Below are positions 27,673 through 36,431 of a stretch of 64,000 nt of DNA, one piece after another. Every line of letters starts with the position of its first letter. Position 1 is the stretch's first letter. A program made the position numbers and the translations under genes. Source of the stretch: Candidatus Aenigmatarchaeota archaeon (GTDB taxonomy: Archaea > Aenigmatarchaeota > Aenigmatarchaeia > CG10238-14); contig JAGVVZ010000003.1 of the NCBI GenBank assembly GCA_018304545.1, forward strand, positions 96,987 to 160,986, read 5' to 3'. The notes beneath the pieces are model-generated. The model was not told the DNA's origin. It made no database searches and worked only from the letters and a program-made list of their open reading frames with translations.

Positions 27673-28212
27673 ATGAAAGAAAAAATTCTGTTAATTATTA
27701 CGATGTTTTCGATAATTCTTTTATTTACATCTCTAGTATTAGCAAAACACCCGCCACGAGAATATCAATATAACATTGGAAAGGCAAACGAATCAGCAGT
27801 TGCTATGGCCTCTAATGGGGAAAAAATTGAAGTGACCGGTAACGGAACTTTTGTTATTGAATCCAAAACAATTACTGGTAGTGGCAGATTTCTGCATAAG
27901 GATAAAAATGGAAATATTCTAGGCAATGGAACTTGGACAGCTAAGTCATTGTTATCTTTTGACTCGTGGAGCAGCGTGACATCTCAAGAACTTACTAAAG
28001 GACCTGAAGGAGGTCGCGCTTTCATTCTCATACGTTTATCACCAAATTCTGGTGGACCTGCACTTGATGGAATTTTAATGCTCGAACATGTACTCGGAAA
28101 ATCACCTAAAAACTCAACCGAAGGAATAAGACTGAATATCAAATTAGAACCCGGATTACAACTTAACTTCTTTAAGAAAATAGGCGGACAGACACTATTT
28201 ATCAGAAAATAA
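27673..28212 (+). CDS. Secreted protein with signal peptide, unknown
   Basis: 179 aa. MKEKILLIITMFSIILLFTSLVLA is a clear Sec signal with an A-K cleavage after residue 24. The mature part is rich in Gly/Asn/Thr and looks all-beta (VTGNGTFVIESKTITGSGRF, NGTWTAK). No family recognised. ATG 27673 is preferred over GTG 27655 because the TATA-like element is about 25-30 nt upstream and the signal then begins cleanly. Confidence 0.72.
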   Translation: MKEKILLIITMFSIILLFTSLVLAKHPPREYQYNIGKANESAVAMASNGEKIEVTGNGTFVIESKTITGSGRFLHKDKNGNILGNGTWTAKSLLSFDSWSSVTSQELTKGPEGGRAFILIRLSPNSGGPALDGILMLEHVLGKSPKNSTEGIRLNIKLEPGLQLNFFKKIGGQTLFIRK

Positions 28213-28294
28213 ATCTATTCTAAATACACTAGATCCTTAAAACAGTAAGTTTTATAAGTTTTTAGTAATATATTTTAGATCAATTAAACACTAA

Positions 28295-28633
28295 ATGATA
28301 TTCATGAGAGAGCGAGCGATAATGATAACATTTAGTGTCAAATGCAAAGAATTTGATGGCAACTACGAACGAAACAAATTTTTCAGAGAACTATATGGAT
28401 GGAAACAAATAATAAGGAAAGAAGACAAAAAATATGAATATAGAAGAGAAGGTTTATTGGATGAAATTCCAAATATTAGAGTGGATCAATCCATGTTCAT
28501 AATAATGAAGGAGCATATGGAGAGAATGAAAGAATTCTTAGAGGAATGGGAGGATAAAATAAACTGGAATGAGTTTGACGTTTTGCTTAATGAAAAACAA
28601 TCTAAATTACTAAGGGAGTGGTTGGATGAGTGA
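28295..28633 (+). CDS. Small hypothetical protein upstream of cdc48
   Basis: 112 aa, charged and mainly alpha: [17 protein letters not shown], then Glu/Lys-rich helices. An ATATATTTT box about 25 nt before ATG 28295 supports a leaderless start there; ATG 28322 is an alternative. Its stop overlaps the start of cdc48 by 8 nt, so the two are co-transcribed and perhaps translationally coupled. It could be a regulator or cofactor of the ATPase, but nothing in the sequence shows that. Confidence 0.65.
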   Translation: MIFMRERAIMITFSVKCKEFDGNYERNKFFRELYGWKQIIRKEDKKYEYRREGLLDEIPNIRVDQSMFIIMKEHMERMKEFLEEWEDKINWNEFDVLLNEKQSKLLREWLDE

Positions 28634-30932
28634 AATAAAAGATAGCGATAAAGATGCTGAATTAAGAATTGGTGAACTAACAGCCAGAGAAGAATTTGGC
28701 AGAGGCATTGTTAGAGTAGATGCTAACACCATGCAAAAAATAGGCGTGAAAGAAGGAGATGTTGTAGAATTAGAAGGTTCGAGGAAAGTAGGTGCGATTG
28801 CAATAAGATCGTATCCATCTGACGCAGGATTAAATGTAATAAGAATGGACGGTCTTGTTAGGAGAAATTGCGGCGCAGGTGTCAGCGAAAATGTCAAAAT
28901 CAGGAAAGCAGACGTAAAGGAAGCCAGAAATATCACGTTAGCGCCGGCACAAAAAAATGTTTTTATTCAAGTTCATCCAAACATCATCAAACAGAATATT
29001 TACTACAGACCTGTTTCTCAAGGAGATATCATAGTACCTAGTCCTGTAGTTAGAAGAAGCGACAGGGCTCCTAGCATATTCCAAGAGTATTTTGGTTTTG
29101 ATTTCGAAGATTTCTTTTTCTCACCAACAGGAGAAACAAGATTTGTTGTTACAAGCACAAACCCGAAAGGTATTGTAAGGATAACAGATGCGACAGAAAT
29201 TGAAATATTGACTCACTTACCCAAAGGGTTTGAATTGGAAAAGAGAAAGATACCTACAGTTACATATGAAGATGTCGGTGGCATTCACCCAGCAATCCAT
29301 AAAGTAAGAGAAATGATCGAGTTGCCGTTGAGACATCCCGAACTATTTGCCAGATTAGGTATAGAACCCCCGAAGGGTATTTTACTCCACGGACCACCTG
29401 GCACAGGAAAAACTTTATTAGCGAGAGCAGTTGCCAACGAAACTGGAGCAAATTTCTATTCTATTAGTGGACCGGAGGTATTTTCGAGATGGTATGGCGG
29501 TACAGAACAGAATCTGAGAAAGATATTCGAAGAAGCTGAGAAGAGTGCACCGTCAATTATATTTATTGATGAAATTGATGCAATGGCGCCTAAGAGAGAA
29601 GAGGTTGTGGGCGAAGTTGAGAAAAGAACTGTCTCACAGCTGCTTACGCTAATGGATGGATTAAAGAAACGTGGCAAAGTAGTTGTTATCGCGGCAACTA
29701 ACAGACCGAATGCTTTAGACCCTGCATTGAGAAGACCTGGGAGATTTGATAGGGAAATTGAAATACCCGTACCTGATAAAAGAGGTAGAAAAGAAATTTT
29801 AGATATACACACCAGAAATATGCCAATGGAAAAAGATGTTAATTTAGATCAGGTTGCAGAAATCACCTATGGTTTTGTTGGGGCTGATATGGAAGCGTTG
29901 GTCAAAGAAACTGCCATGTCTGCATTAAGAAGAATACTACCCAAAATCAAATGGAAAGAACAAGAAGAGCTACCTAAGGATATTCTAGAAAAATTAATTG
30001 TTACAAAAAAAGATTTTCAAGAAGCTATGAAGATGGTCGAACCTTCTGCAATGAGAGAGGTTCTAATAGAAATACCTGATGTCAAATGGAGTGACATAGG
30101 AGGTTTGGAAGATGTCAAACAATCATTGAAAGAGGCTATAGAATGGCCTTTGACAATGAGCGAAAACTTTGCAAAGTTGGGAATAACACCGCCTAAAGGC
30201 ATATTACTTTACGGTCCTCCGGGATGTGGCAAAACAAATTTAGCGAAAGCCATTGCATCGGAGAGTAATGCTAACTTCATTTCTGTTAAAGGACCTGAAT
30301 TGCATTCAATGTGGTTTGGCGAGAGTGAAAGAAAAGTTAGAGAATTATTCAAAAGAGCTAAACAAGTTGCACCAACAATAATTTTCTTTGATGAAATAGA
30401 TGCTTTAGTTCCCAGAAGAAGTACAGGCAGGGGTGAAGATGCAACAGAGAGAATAGTTGCGCAGTTATTATCTGAGATGTCAGGATTGGAAGATTTAAAA
30501 GATGTTGTTGTTATTGCAGCAACGAACAGACCTGATATGCTTGACACAGCTTTACTAAGGCCGGGAAGATTTGACAGATTAATATTGGTTCCGCCACCAG
30601 ATGAAAAAACCAGATTAAAGATACTTGAATTGAAAACAAAAAACATACCGTTAAAAGGTGTGGATATAAAAAGATTAGCAAAAGAAACCGAGGGATATTC
30701 GGGTGCTGATCTGGAATCACTAGCAAGAGAAGCGGCTATGATGGCATTAAGAGAAAATAAAAAAGTCAATGAAGTTACAATGAAGCATTTTGAAAAAGCA
30801 ATGAAAGATTTCAAAGCGAGTATCGATAATAAAATAATAGAATTTTATACAAAATTCGATTCAAGACATAAAAGAAAGTTATTGACAGAAGCGAAAGGAA
30901 CAGAAGACAGAACGATGAGTTACGTTGGTTAG
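28626..30932 (+). CDS. cdc48: CDC48/VAT AAA+ ATPase
   Basis: 768 aa, standard length. The N-domain (residues 1-185) is a double-psi barrel plus four-stranded half ([16 protein letters not shown]). D1 has Walker A GPPGTGKT near residue 255 and Walker [10 protein letters not shown]2 has GPPGCGKT near 530 and IIFFDEID, each followed by arginine-finger blocks ALRRPGRFD and ALLRPGRFD. It unfolds ubiquitin-like-tagged or native substrates, often feeding the proteasome. The extreme C-terminus (TMSYVG) lacks a classic HbYX ending. Its ATG overlaps the upstream small ORF. Confidence 0.97.
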   Translation: MSEIKDSDKDAELRIGELTAREEFGRGIVRVDANTMQKIGVKEGDVVELEGSRKVGAIAIRSYPSDAGLNVIRMDGLVRRNCGAGVSENVKIRKADVKEARNITLAPAQKNVFIQVHPNIIKQNIYYRPVSQGDIIVPSPVVRRSDRAPSIFQEYFGFDFEDFFFSPTGETRFVVTSTNPKGIVRITDATEIEILTHLPKGFELEKRKIPTVTYEDVGGIHPAIHKVREMIELPLRHPELFARLGIEPPKGILLHGPPGTGKTLLARAVANETGANFYSISGPEVFSRWYGGTEQNLRKIFEEAEKSAPSIIFIDEIDAMAPKREEVVGEVEKRTVSQLLTLMDGLKKRGKVVVIAATNRPNALDPALRRPGRFDREIEIPVPDKRGRKEILDIHTRNMPMEKDVNLDQVAEITYGFVGADMEALVKETAMSALRRILPKIKWKEQEELPKDILEKLIVTKKDFQEAMKMVEPSAMREVLIEIPDVKWSDIGGLEDVKQSLKEAIEWPLTMSENFAKLGITPPKGILLYGPPGCGKTNLAKAIASESNANFISVKGPELHSMWFGESERKVRELFKRAKQVAPTIIFFDEIDALVPRRSTGRGEDATERIVAQLLSEMSGLEDLKDVVVIAATNRPDMLDTALLRPGRFDRLILVPPPDEKTRLKILELKTKNIPLKGVDIKRLAKETEGYSGADLESLAREAAMMALRENKKVNEVTMKHFEKAMKDFKASIDNKIIEFYTKFDSRHKRKLLTEAKGTEDRTMSYVG

Positions 30933-31189
30933 TTGTAGGGGGCTTTTTGTTTTCTTATTTCTTCCAATAATATTTTTCTTCCCATTTTCCTCAACAATTT
31001 TCCTTCATAATCTCTTATTTGTGCACTTAGAACATAACTCAATAAAATATCATTATCACCGGCTAAAAATGCAACACCATTATCCAATTCATAATCAGCA
31101 AAACTCTCGTTGTATCGTGGATCTGTGTTTATTATTCTGAATTCGTAGCCCGATTCTACAATGTAGATTATAGCCACATATCTAAACAT
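30929..31189 (-). CDS. Small hypothetical protein (86 aa)
   Basis: Unrecognised. Starts [19 protein letters not shown], with beta strands up front and a basic helix at the end ([19 protein letters not shown]). Its stop overlaps the cdc48 stop by 4 nt, convergently. An AAATATAAAT box about 25 nt upstream of the ATG suggests a leaderless message, which supports a real gene. Confidence 0.55.
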   Translation of the reverse strand: MFRYVAIIYIVESGYEFRIINTDPRYNESFADYELDNGVAFLAGDNDILLSYVLSAQIRDYEGKLLRKMGRKILLEEIRKQKAPYN

Positions 31190-31249
31190 AATCAGAAATT
31201 GAATATCAAATTTATATTTTCTTCTGTAACTTTATGAATGAACACTGAA

Positions 31250-31636
31250 CTATTTTTTGACTAATTTCAAATTTGGAAAATGACCAATTAAAGATCTTTC
31301 TATGTAAGTATCACTCGCTTCAAATTCAGGACCTGTTAGTTCAATTGTTATTTCGTATTTTCCTTGTTCTTTTCCCATTTCGACAATAACTTTACACCAC
31401 AGCGAATCTTCTGTCATACGTCTTTTATCCGATCCGTGATATGCATAAATTCTAAACGGTGCATTTACTCCATAAAAAACATCGCCCGTTATTAGGTGTT
31501 GATGATTCGAACCATTAGCACCTGCAGTAACTGCACCATACGCTCTTAACAAAGGCAAAATTCTACTTAAAGTCAATAAAATGTTGAATGCTTCATGCCT
31601 GCATGTATATGTTCTACTATAGGATCGATCGGACAT
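31250..31636 (-). CDS. Orphan hypothetical protein (128 aa), Lys-poor
   Basis: No family recognised. Contains a His-rich loop GANGSNHQHLITGDVFYG and aromatic strands; soluble. Arg slightly exceeds Lys, unlike the Lys-rich typical genes around it. A TTTAAATAG box about 27 nt upstream indicates its own leaderless promoter, within a pair of direct repeats (31655-31689). Confidence 0.55.
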   Translation of the reverse strand: MSDRSYSRTYTCRHEAFNILLTLSRILPLLRAYGAVTAGANGSNHQHLITGDVFYGVNAPFRIYAYHGSDKRRMTEDSLWCKVIVEMGKEQGKYEITIELTGPEFEASDTYIERSLIGHFPNLKLVKK

Positions 31637-31654
31637 AGTTCACTACTAAATAGA

Positions 31655-31689
31655 AATAACTATTTAAACTCTTATGAATAACTATTTAA
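31655..31689 (-). repeat. Direct repeat AATAACTATTTAA x2 (plus-strand reading), promoter-associated
   Basis: Copies at 31655-31667 and 31677-31689, period 22 nt. The proximal copy contains the TATA-like box of the minus-strand gene starting at 31636. A tandem operator or duplicated promoter is plausible. Confidence 0.5.
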
Positions 31690-31826
31690 GATACAAAATT
31701 TTAATTAAAAATAAGTTAATTCGTATGGGGTGCAGGCTTTAAAGAAACATCTTATTCTTTTGAATTATATACTCAAAAAATTTGATTGAGCATCTTTTGA
31801 AATAACTTATTAAGGAGGTTAAATAT

Positions 31827-32216
31827 ATGGAAAGAAGATCTGGTGGAAGAGATTTCCGCAGAAGAGATGACAGAGGAGGAAGATTTGGAGGCGGCTTTAG
31901 ACCAAGAAACGATTTCAATAGAGATGACAATTTTGAAAAACCAGTAAAAGTCGGCGAAAAATACGACGTAGAAATACAAGAAGTTGGTTCTAAAGGCGAC
32001 GGTATAGCAAGAGTAAAAAATTTCGTTATTTTTGTTGCTAACACGCAAAAGGGTGAAAAATGCAAGATAGAAATAAAGCAGGTTAGTAACAAATTCGCAA
32101 TAGGTGAAAAGGCTGGTGAAGGATCAGCAAGCGAACCTGTTGGCGACGAAGAAGAAACGGGAGACGAATCTGAAGACTCTGACGAAGAAGAAACGGAAGA
32201 AGAGGAAGAAGTATAA
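31827..32216 (+). CDS. TRAM-domain RNA-binding protein with RGG-like head and acidic tail
   Basis: 129 aa. Residues about 1-35 are Arg/Gly/Asp-rich (GGRDFRRRDDRGGRFGGGF). Residues about 37-90 form a TRAM OB-fold (VGEKYDVEIQEVGSKGDGIARVKNFVIFV, then KGEKCKIEIKQV). The last 35 residues are mostly Glu/Asp. Archaeal stand-alone TRAM proteins act as RNA chaperones, sometimes in cold response. The strong SD GGAGG lies 8 nt before ATG. An Arg-rich head with an acidic tail is the kind of composition linked to condensates; that is inference. Confidence 0.88.
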   Translation: MERRSGGRDFRRRDDRGGRFGGGFRPRNDFNRDDNFEKPVKVGEKYDVEIQEVGSKGDGIARVKNFVIFVANTQKGEKCKIEIKQVSNKFAIGEKAGEGSASEPVGDEEETGDESEDSDEEETEEEEEV

Positions 32217-32243
32217 TTAAATTATAGATTTTTTATTTTCTTT

Positions 32244-33491
32244 TTATTTTATAAATTGGTTTATTTTCTTTTGGTGAAACATTGAATCCAATATTTTGCT
32301 ATGTTTTTTCCATGTATTACTTTTTGTAATGAACATCGAATCTATTCTTCTGATCACCTGGTTAATATCATCACACACAATAGGCTTGTTCCTTAGTGCG
32401 TCTCTTACAATTTCTCTAACTTTCCATACACCTATTGGAGCATAATATTCTGGCCTGATTTCTCTAACAATCAATATACCAGCTTGCCTCTTTATAGAAT
32501 TCAAATAATCTAAAACTGCTATTTCAGCAGCATAATAACCACCAGCAACATTCGTTGCATAAGTTTTCCTACCCCAGTAAAACTCATGATCAGCCGTTAT
32601 TATTGGTTCAGATTTTTCTTTAGTCCAAGGACCACCAGCAACGGCCATCTCTATCTGTTCAAACATCCATTGTGTTGGCACCAAGATGATCTCAAAATAA
32701 TTGCCTAAATAATTGCCTTCGTATATTCTGAGCTCATTTATAAGATTATTTTGCCTAACTTCTTTCAGTAAGTTATTGATTATAATGGAATCTGTTGCTG
32801 TTATCGACCATTTTGTTGGAACTAATTTTCTTTGTATTTTCATTCCCAGTAAACCAACAGATAAAATTTTAGAGATTTGATAAACGTCATATCCGTCCTT
32901 ATATAAGCTTATGACAGCCTTAGTTGCCTTAAGATCTGCGTCTGAAATTATATAATCGACTTTTCTCTCTATCTTAGGATTTTCTGTTATTCTAGCCTTT
33001 TCTATCAATCCTGTCGGGCCGTGAGGCGGGGCATGTGGATCAAAATACAATGCTATACGGGGTTTGTTTTTTAGAACTACTTCAGTATCTAAAGATAAAG
33101 ATGATGCCGCTATCTCTTGAATCATAGACAAATGTCTATCAGGATTTTTTGCTGACGTAGTTTCAAATCTTTTTTTAGCATTTACCAGAGATACTCTGTA
33201 TTGAAAAATATCTTCTAAACCCATTTTGTTTTGATACCAAGTTTTGGGCGCATCAAAAATTGCTGTGTTTCCTGTTTCAGGTGGCAATAAAACACCTGCA
33301 TTTATTTTGGGATATTGATCTTCCCCGACAAGAACAGAAGGTGGGCTGGATCCGAAAATTTCATTCGAAGTTATGAGACTTTTTATTTGTAAATTAGAAA
33401 GGACTCTCTTTAAAACGGGACAGGATGATTTATGTCTCCAAACCAGGCTACCACAAGAAGGGCACAAATTAGAATTTCTAAAGGAAAACAT
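32244..33491 (-). CDS. nreA: DNA repair protein NreA
   Basis: About 415 aa. The N-terminal zinc finger LCPSCGSLVWRHKSSCP precedes the archaeal Nre domain (SSPPSVLVGEDQYPKINAGVL is typical). The extreme C-terminus QKKINQFIK resembles a PCNA-interacting peptide (Qxx[ILM]xx[FY]), a known feature of NreA. The open frame begins at TTG 33551, but GTGAT exactly 3 nt before ATG 33491 gives MFSFRNSNLCPSC. It acts in alkylation/crosslink damage tolerance with PCNA, whose gene lies about 8 kb away. Confidence 0.88.
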   Translation of the reverse strand: MFSFRNSNLCPSCGSLVWRHKSSCPVLKRVLSNLQIKSLITSNEIFGSSPPSVLVGEDQYPKINAGVLLPPETGNTAIFDAPKTWYQNKMGLEDIFQYRVSLVNAKKRFETTSAKNPDRHLSMIQEIAASSLSLDTEVVLKNKPRIALYFDPHAPPHGPTGLIEKARITENPKIERKVDYIISDADLKATKAVISLYKDGYDVYQISKILSVGLLGMKIQRKLVPTKWSITATDSIIINNLLKEVRQNNLINELRIYEGNYLGNYFEIILVPTQWMFEQIEMAVAGGPWTKEKSEPIITADHEFYWGRKTYATNVAGGYYAAEIAVLDYLNSIKRQAGILIVREIRPEYYAPIGVWKVREIVRDALRNKPIVCDDINQVIRRIDSMFITKSNTWKKHSKILDSMFHQKKINQFIK

Positions 33492-33551
33492 AGAATCACT
33501 TAGAATATTAGCCGAAGTTGAGATTAAAGAGAATTTGTATTGTATTACCAA

Positions 33552-33821
33552 TTATTTTTTCTTCAATTTTTCTACAACTATTTTCTCATTACATTTAGAG
33601 CAATTGAATTTTGGCTCAAGAAATTTTTTCCCGGATTTGTTTCTCTTTAACTCGATATTTTTTACTTCATAGAACTTGCATTTAGGACATTCATACTCAA
33701 CGATTGGATCCTGGCCTTTCATTTTAGCAACAAGGGCAAAGTCTCTTTTTGAGAAAAGATCAAAATCTCTGGATATACTCAATCCTTTGCTGACCCATTC
33801 TTTTATTAGTTTACTTTCCAT
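33552..33821 (-). CDS. Zinc-ribbon protein (89 aa)
   Basis: Two CxxC pairs (CPKC near residue 45 and CSKC near 74) form a zinc ribbon; the rest is basic. It lies between the L40e gene and nreA, 10 nt after the former, with AGAGG before the ATG. Probably part of an archaeal information-processing operon. No specific family name is recognised. Confidence 0.75.
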   Translation of the reverse strand: MESKLIKEWVSKGLSISRDFDLFSKRDFALVAKMKGQDPIVEYECPKCKFYEVKNIELKRNKSGKKFLEPKFNCSKCNEKIVVEKLKKK

Positions 33822-33831
33822 TTTAAAACCT

Positions 33832-34008
33832 CTAAGCTTTCTTTTCTTTGCGTTTAGGCCTCAAAGCTCTCGAGTTGCAACTTCTGCACTTAATCTTCCC
33901 GGCTCTAACTTTGGCTGGATCAGCCCTTATCTTGTGTTTACATCTTCTGCAGACAAACACTCTATTGTACAGTCTTGCCATGGTCTCTGGGAATATTTTC
34001 TTAACCAA
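33832..34008 (-). CDS. rpl40e: Ribosomal protein eL40 (L40e)
   Basis: 58 aa. The sequence from residue 2 reads VKKIFPETMARLYNRVFVC, then C-x2-C (CRRC) and C-x2-C (CRSC), ending NSRALRPKRKEKKA, the L40e pattern of a zinc-binding large-subunit protein. The start is TTG at 34008, preceded by AGGTGA with 5-nt spacing; an internal ATG (33981) would lose the conserved FPE. Head of the operon L40e, Zn-ribbon, nreA on the minus strand. Confidence 0.85.
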   Translation of the reverse strand: MVKKIFPETMARLYNRVFVCRRCKHKIRADPAKVRAGKIKCRSCNSRALRPKRKEKKA

Positions 34009-34084
34009 CTAATTCACCTAGATTAAAATAAACTAATAAGATAAGAATTTAAGTGTTTAATAAAGTTATCGCCAAGTAAACTTT

Positions 34085-34375
34085 TCATTGCTCATTTGTG
34101 ACTTGTATATAACGTCTTTCTACCACAACCAAAGCCAAAAATCCACCAACATTTGATAATGCTGGAATTCTTTCTCCTGGATTTGAGCTTACAAATTTCC
34201 TAGGCATATATCCTGCTCCACCATTAGGTAAAGTAAAAACAATTTGAACATAATCATTTTCTCCCCATCTAACCTCATCAGGATAACAGAATTCAACGCC
34301 TAATACACTTTCAGAAGCACGTCTTATAGCATCATTTTGTTGTGTTCTAGGTAGAAAATACCTTGGTTTAGTCAT
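34085..34375 (-). CDS. Orphan hypothetical protein (96 aa), Lys-poor
   Basis: No family recognised. Contains about 9 Arg and only 2 Lys, in a genome whose ordinary proteins are Lys-rich. Predicted beta-rich (VQIVFTLPNGGAGYMPRKF, GGFLALVVVERRYIQV). TTTATATCC lies about 30 nt before the ATG, suggesting a leaderless gene. Confidence 0.55.
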   Translation of the reverse strand: MTKPRYFLPRTQQNDAIRRASESVLGVEFCYPDEVRWGENDYVQIVFTLPNGGAGYMPRKFVSSNPGERIPALSNVGGFLALVVVERRYIQVTNEQ

Positions 34376-34482
34376 AAAAACATTGATTTTTTAAAGGATA
34401 TAAACATATTGGCCTTTTTCTGTGATGACTTTAATAGGTATAATTAGACAACAATTTCTTAATTAAATCGAGAATAATAAGG

Positions 34483-35070
34483 ATGAGAACAATAAAATCA
34501 GAAATACGAATAGTGGGGTTTGATGACGGTCCTTTCACACCTAGAAGTAAAGGGAATGCTATTGTTGTAGGAGTTGTTTATCGCGGAGGAAACTTTCTTG
34601 ACGGTATATTGAAAACAGAAGTTGAAATAGACGGGTTAAACGCGACAGAAACTCTGGTAGACGTGGTGAATAAAACAAAGCATAAAGAACAGTTGAGGGT
34701 AATAATGCTAAAAGGCATCACTATCGCAGGCTTCAATATTATTGACATAAAACGGCTGTGTAAAGAAACTAATTTGCCTGTAATAGCAATAAACCGTAAA
34801 AAACCCAATTTAGATAACATAAAATTGGCTCTTGCTAAATTCAAAGATTTTAAAAAAAGATGGAACCTCATTAAAAGTGCTGGAAAAATTAATGTTTACA
34901 GAATAGAAAACAATAAAAACCTTTACTACCAATTTAGTGGTTTAGTCAAAACCGACGTAGAACGAATAATAGAGTTGAGTTGTACAAGAAGTTTAATACC
35001 TGAACCCTTGCGTGTGGCTCATCTGATAGCATCCGCGCTAATAAAGGGAGAAAGTGGTGGAAGGCCTTGA
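34483..35070 (+). CDS. DUF99 family protein (endonuclease dU type)
   Basis: 195 aa. RIVGFDDGPF near the N-terminus, VEIDGLNATE and the C-terminal PEPLRVAHLIASALIKGES match the archaeal DUF99/UPF0215 family. Members include an enzyme described as a deoxyuridine-directed endonuclease with an RNase H-like fold. It overlaps the signal peptidase gene by 4 nt. Its place amid repair and replication genes is consistent with DNA maintenance. Confidence 0.86.
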   Translation: MRTIKSEIRIVGFDDGPFTPRSKGNAIVVGVVYRGGNFLDGILKTEVEIDGLNATETLVDVVNKTKHKEQLRVIMLKGITIAGFNIIDIKRLCKETNLPVIAINRKKPNLDNIKLALAKFKDFKKRWNLIKSAGKINVYRIENNKNLYYQFSGLVKTDVERIIELSCTRSLIPEPLRVAHLIASALIKGESGGRP

Positions 35071-35570
35071 AAAAAAAAGAACTGATAGAAAATATAAAAT
35101 ATATAATATTTGGAATATTGGCAGCATATTTGCTCAATTTACTAATAGGTCTGATTTTAGGAACAAGTCTACCAGTAGTAGCTGTAGTTTCGGAATCAAT
35201 GACACATGATGCTCTTACACCACTCAACCATTACAAGTTTTTACAAGAAAATTACAACTTCACTGAGGACCAGATAAATTCGTGGCCGATAAACAACGGT
35301 TTTAGAAAGGGAGATGTGTTAGTCATTAAAGGAATTGAAGAGAGCGAACTAAATGTAGGAGATGTTATTGTCTATAATATAAAAGGTCAAAAAATTCCGA
35401 TAGTTCATAGAATAGTTAAAATCAGTGATAAAATAGTCACGAAGGGCGATCATAACCCCGTGGCTGATGGCTGGACACCGTATAAGATCCATGGAAAAAC
35501 TATTTTTGTTGTACCTTATCTGGGCTGGCCAAAGCTGCTGCTCACAGAGCTATTAGCGAGGTTGTTCTAA
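35067..35570 (+). CDS. Archaeal signal peptidase I (Sec11-like)
   Basis: 167 aa. An N-terminal membrane helix (IIFGILAAYLLNLLIGLI) leads to the catalytic serine in VVSESMTH (box B). IVHRIV supplies the His of Ser-His-Asp signal peptidases, and TKGDHNPVADGW gives the Asp. A C-terminal hydrophobic strand follows. It cleaves Sec signal peptides such as those of the 1110-aa and 179-aa secreted proteins here. Start TTG 35067 overlaps the DUF99 stop. Confidence 0.87.
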   Translation: MKKKELIENIKYIIFGILAAYLLNLLIGLILGTSLPVVAVVSESMTHDALTPLNHYKFLQENYNFTEDQINSWPINNGFRKGDVLVIKGIEESELNVGDVIVYNIKGQKIPIVHRIVKISDKIVTKGDHNPVADGWTPYKIHGKTIFVVPYLGWPKLLLTELLARLF

Positions 35571-35902
35571 TGATATTTTGCGATAAATGTAGCAATCTGA
35601 TGATATCAGAAAAGAGAGATGGTAAACTAAAAAATGTGTGCAGAAAATGCGGGTATGTTTCGAGAGATAAAAATGTTCATGCTACAAATATTTTAGAAAA
35701 AATTGAAACTAGAAATGACAAAATAAATATTATACTAGAAGACACAACTTTGGAACAATATCCGATTGACAAAAAAATGGTTTGTCCTAAATGTGATAAC
35801 AAAGGTGCTTACTGGTATATGCAACAAACAAGAGCCGCAGATGAACCGCCAACAATGTTTCTATGCTGCACGAAATGCAAGCACAAATGGAGGGAATATT
35901 AA
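35570..35902 (+). CDS. Transcription factor S (TFS, RNA polymerase cleavage factor)
   Basis: 110 aa. An N-terminal zinc ribbon (CDKC...CRKC) is connected by a linker to a C-terminal ribbon, CPKCDNKGAYWYMQQTRAADEPPT...CCTKCKHKW. The acidic tip residues of AADEP (Asp-Glu) are intact, so it should stimulate transcript cleavage by arrested RNA polymerase, as TFIIS and archaeal TFS do. It overlaps the signal peptidase gene by 1 nt. Confidence 0.9.
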   Translation: MIFCDKCSNLMISEKRDGKLKNVCRKCGYVSRDKNVHATNILEKIETRNDKINIILEDTTLEQYPIDKKMVCPKCDNKGAYWYMQQTRAADEPPTMFLCCTKCKHKWREY

Positions 35903-35905
35903 TTT

Positions 35906-36427
35906 ATGTCCAAAGTCTGCCTCCTGGTTGATCTAGAAAACGAGTGGACTGACACTAATTCGGAATATTATTTGGGTAATCTATCAAAACTAAAAAGAAA
36001 CATCAAAAAGCTGAGTGATATTTGTAGGTCTCATAATATACCTCTTATTTTTACTCGACATATAGAAATCGACTCAAAAACGTTTTTTGCAGAGAATTCA
36101 AAGAATGTGGAATTGTTTGTTGAGAAAGAAAATGATGAAATTTTAATTACCAAAAATAAAATTAGTCCGTTTTATAACACAAGCCTAGATAACATTTTAA
36201 AAGAAATGAAAGCAGACGAACTAATAATAGCCGGTATAATGACGAACCTTTGCGTAAGAAGTGCCGTTTCTGATGCTTATGACAAGAATTATAAAATCAC
36301 CGTTATAAAAGATTGCTGCGCATCAAATTCCATAGAAATAAACAATTTCACTTTTAAAGATCTGAAAAATACGAGACCTGAAATAGAATTTTTAACTGTT
36401 GATGAATTCATCTCAAAGAATATTTGA
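35906..36427 (+). CDS. Isochorismatase-family hydrolase (nicotinamidase-like)
   Basis: 173 aa. LLVDLENEW provides the Asp (residue about 8), a Lys lies mid-chain in ILITKNKISPFYNT, and GIMTNLCVRSAVSDAYDKNY holds the nucleophile Cys. This catalytic triad and cis-peptide region define the isochorismatase superfamily, including nicotinamidase. It probably recycles nicotinamide or a similar amide; substrate uncertain. 3 nt after TFS. Confidence 0.85.
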   Translation: MSKVCLLVDLENEWTDTNSEYYLGNLSKLKRNIKKLSDICRSHNIPLIFTRHIEIDSKTFFAENSKNVELFVEKENDEILITKNKISPFYNTSLDNILKEMKADELIIAGIMTNLCVRSAVSDAYDKNYKITVIKDCCASNSIEINNFTFKDLKNTRPEIEFLTVDEFISKNI

Positions 36428-36431
36428 AATA

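Noticed and set aside
30209..30814. 201-aa minus-strand ORF inside cdc48
   Set aside because: Antisense shadow of the D2 ATPase codons; composition is mirror-like and there is no start context.
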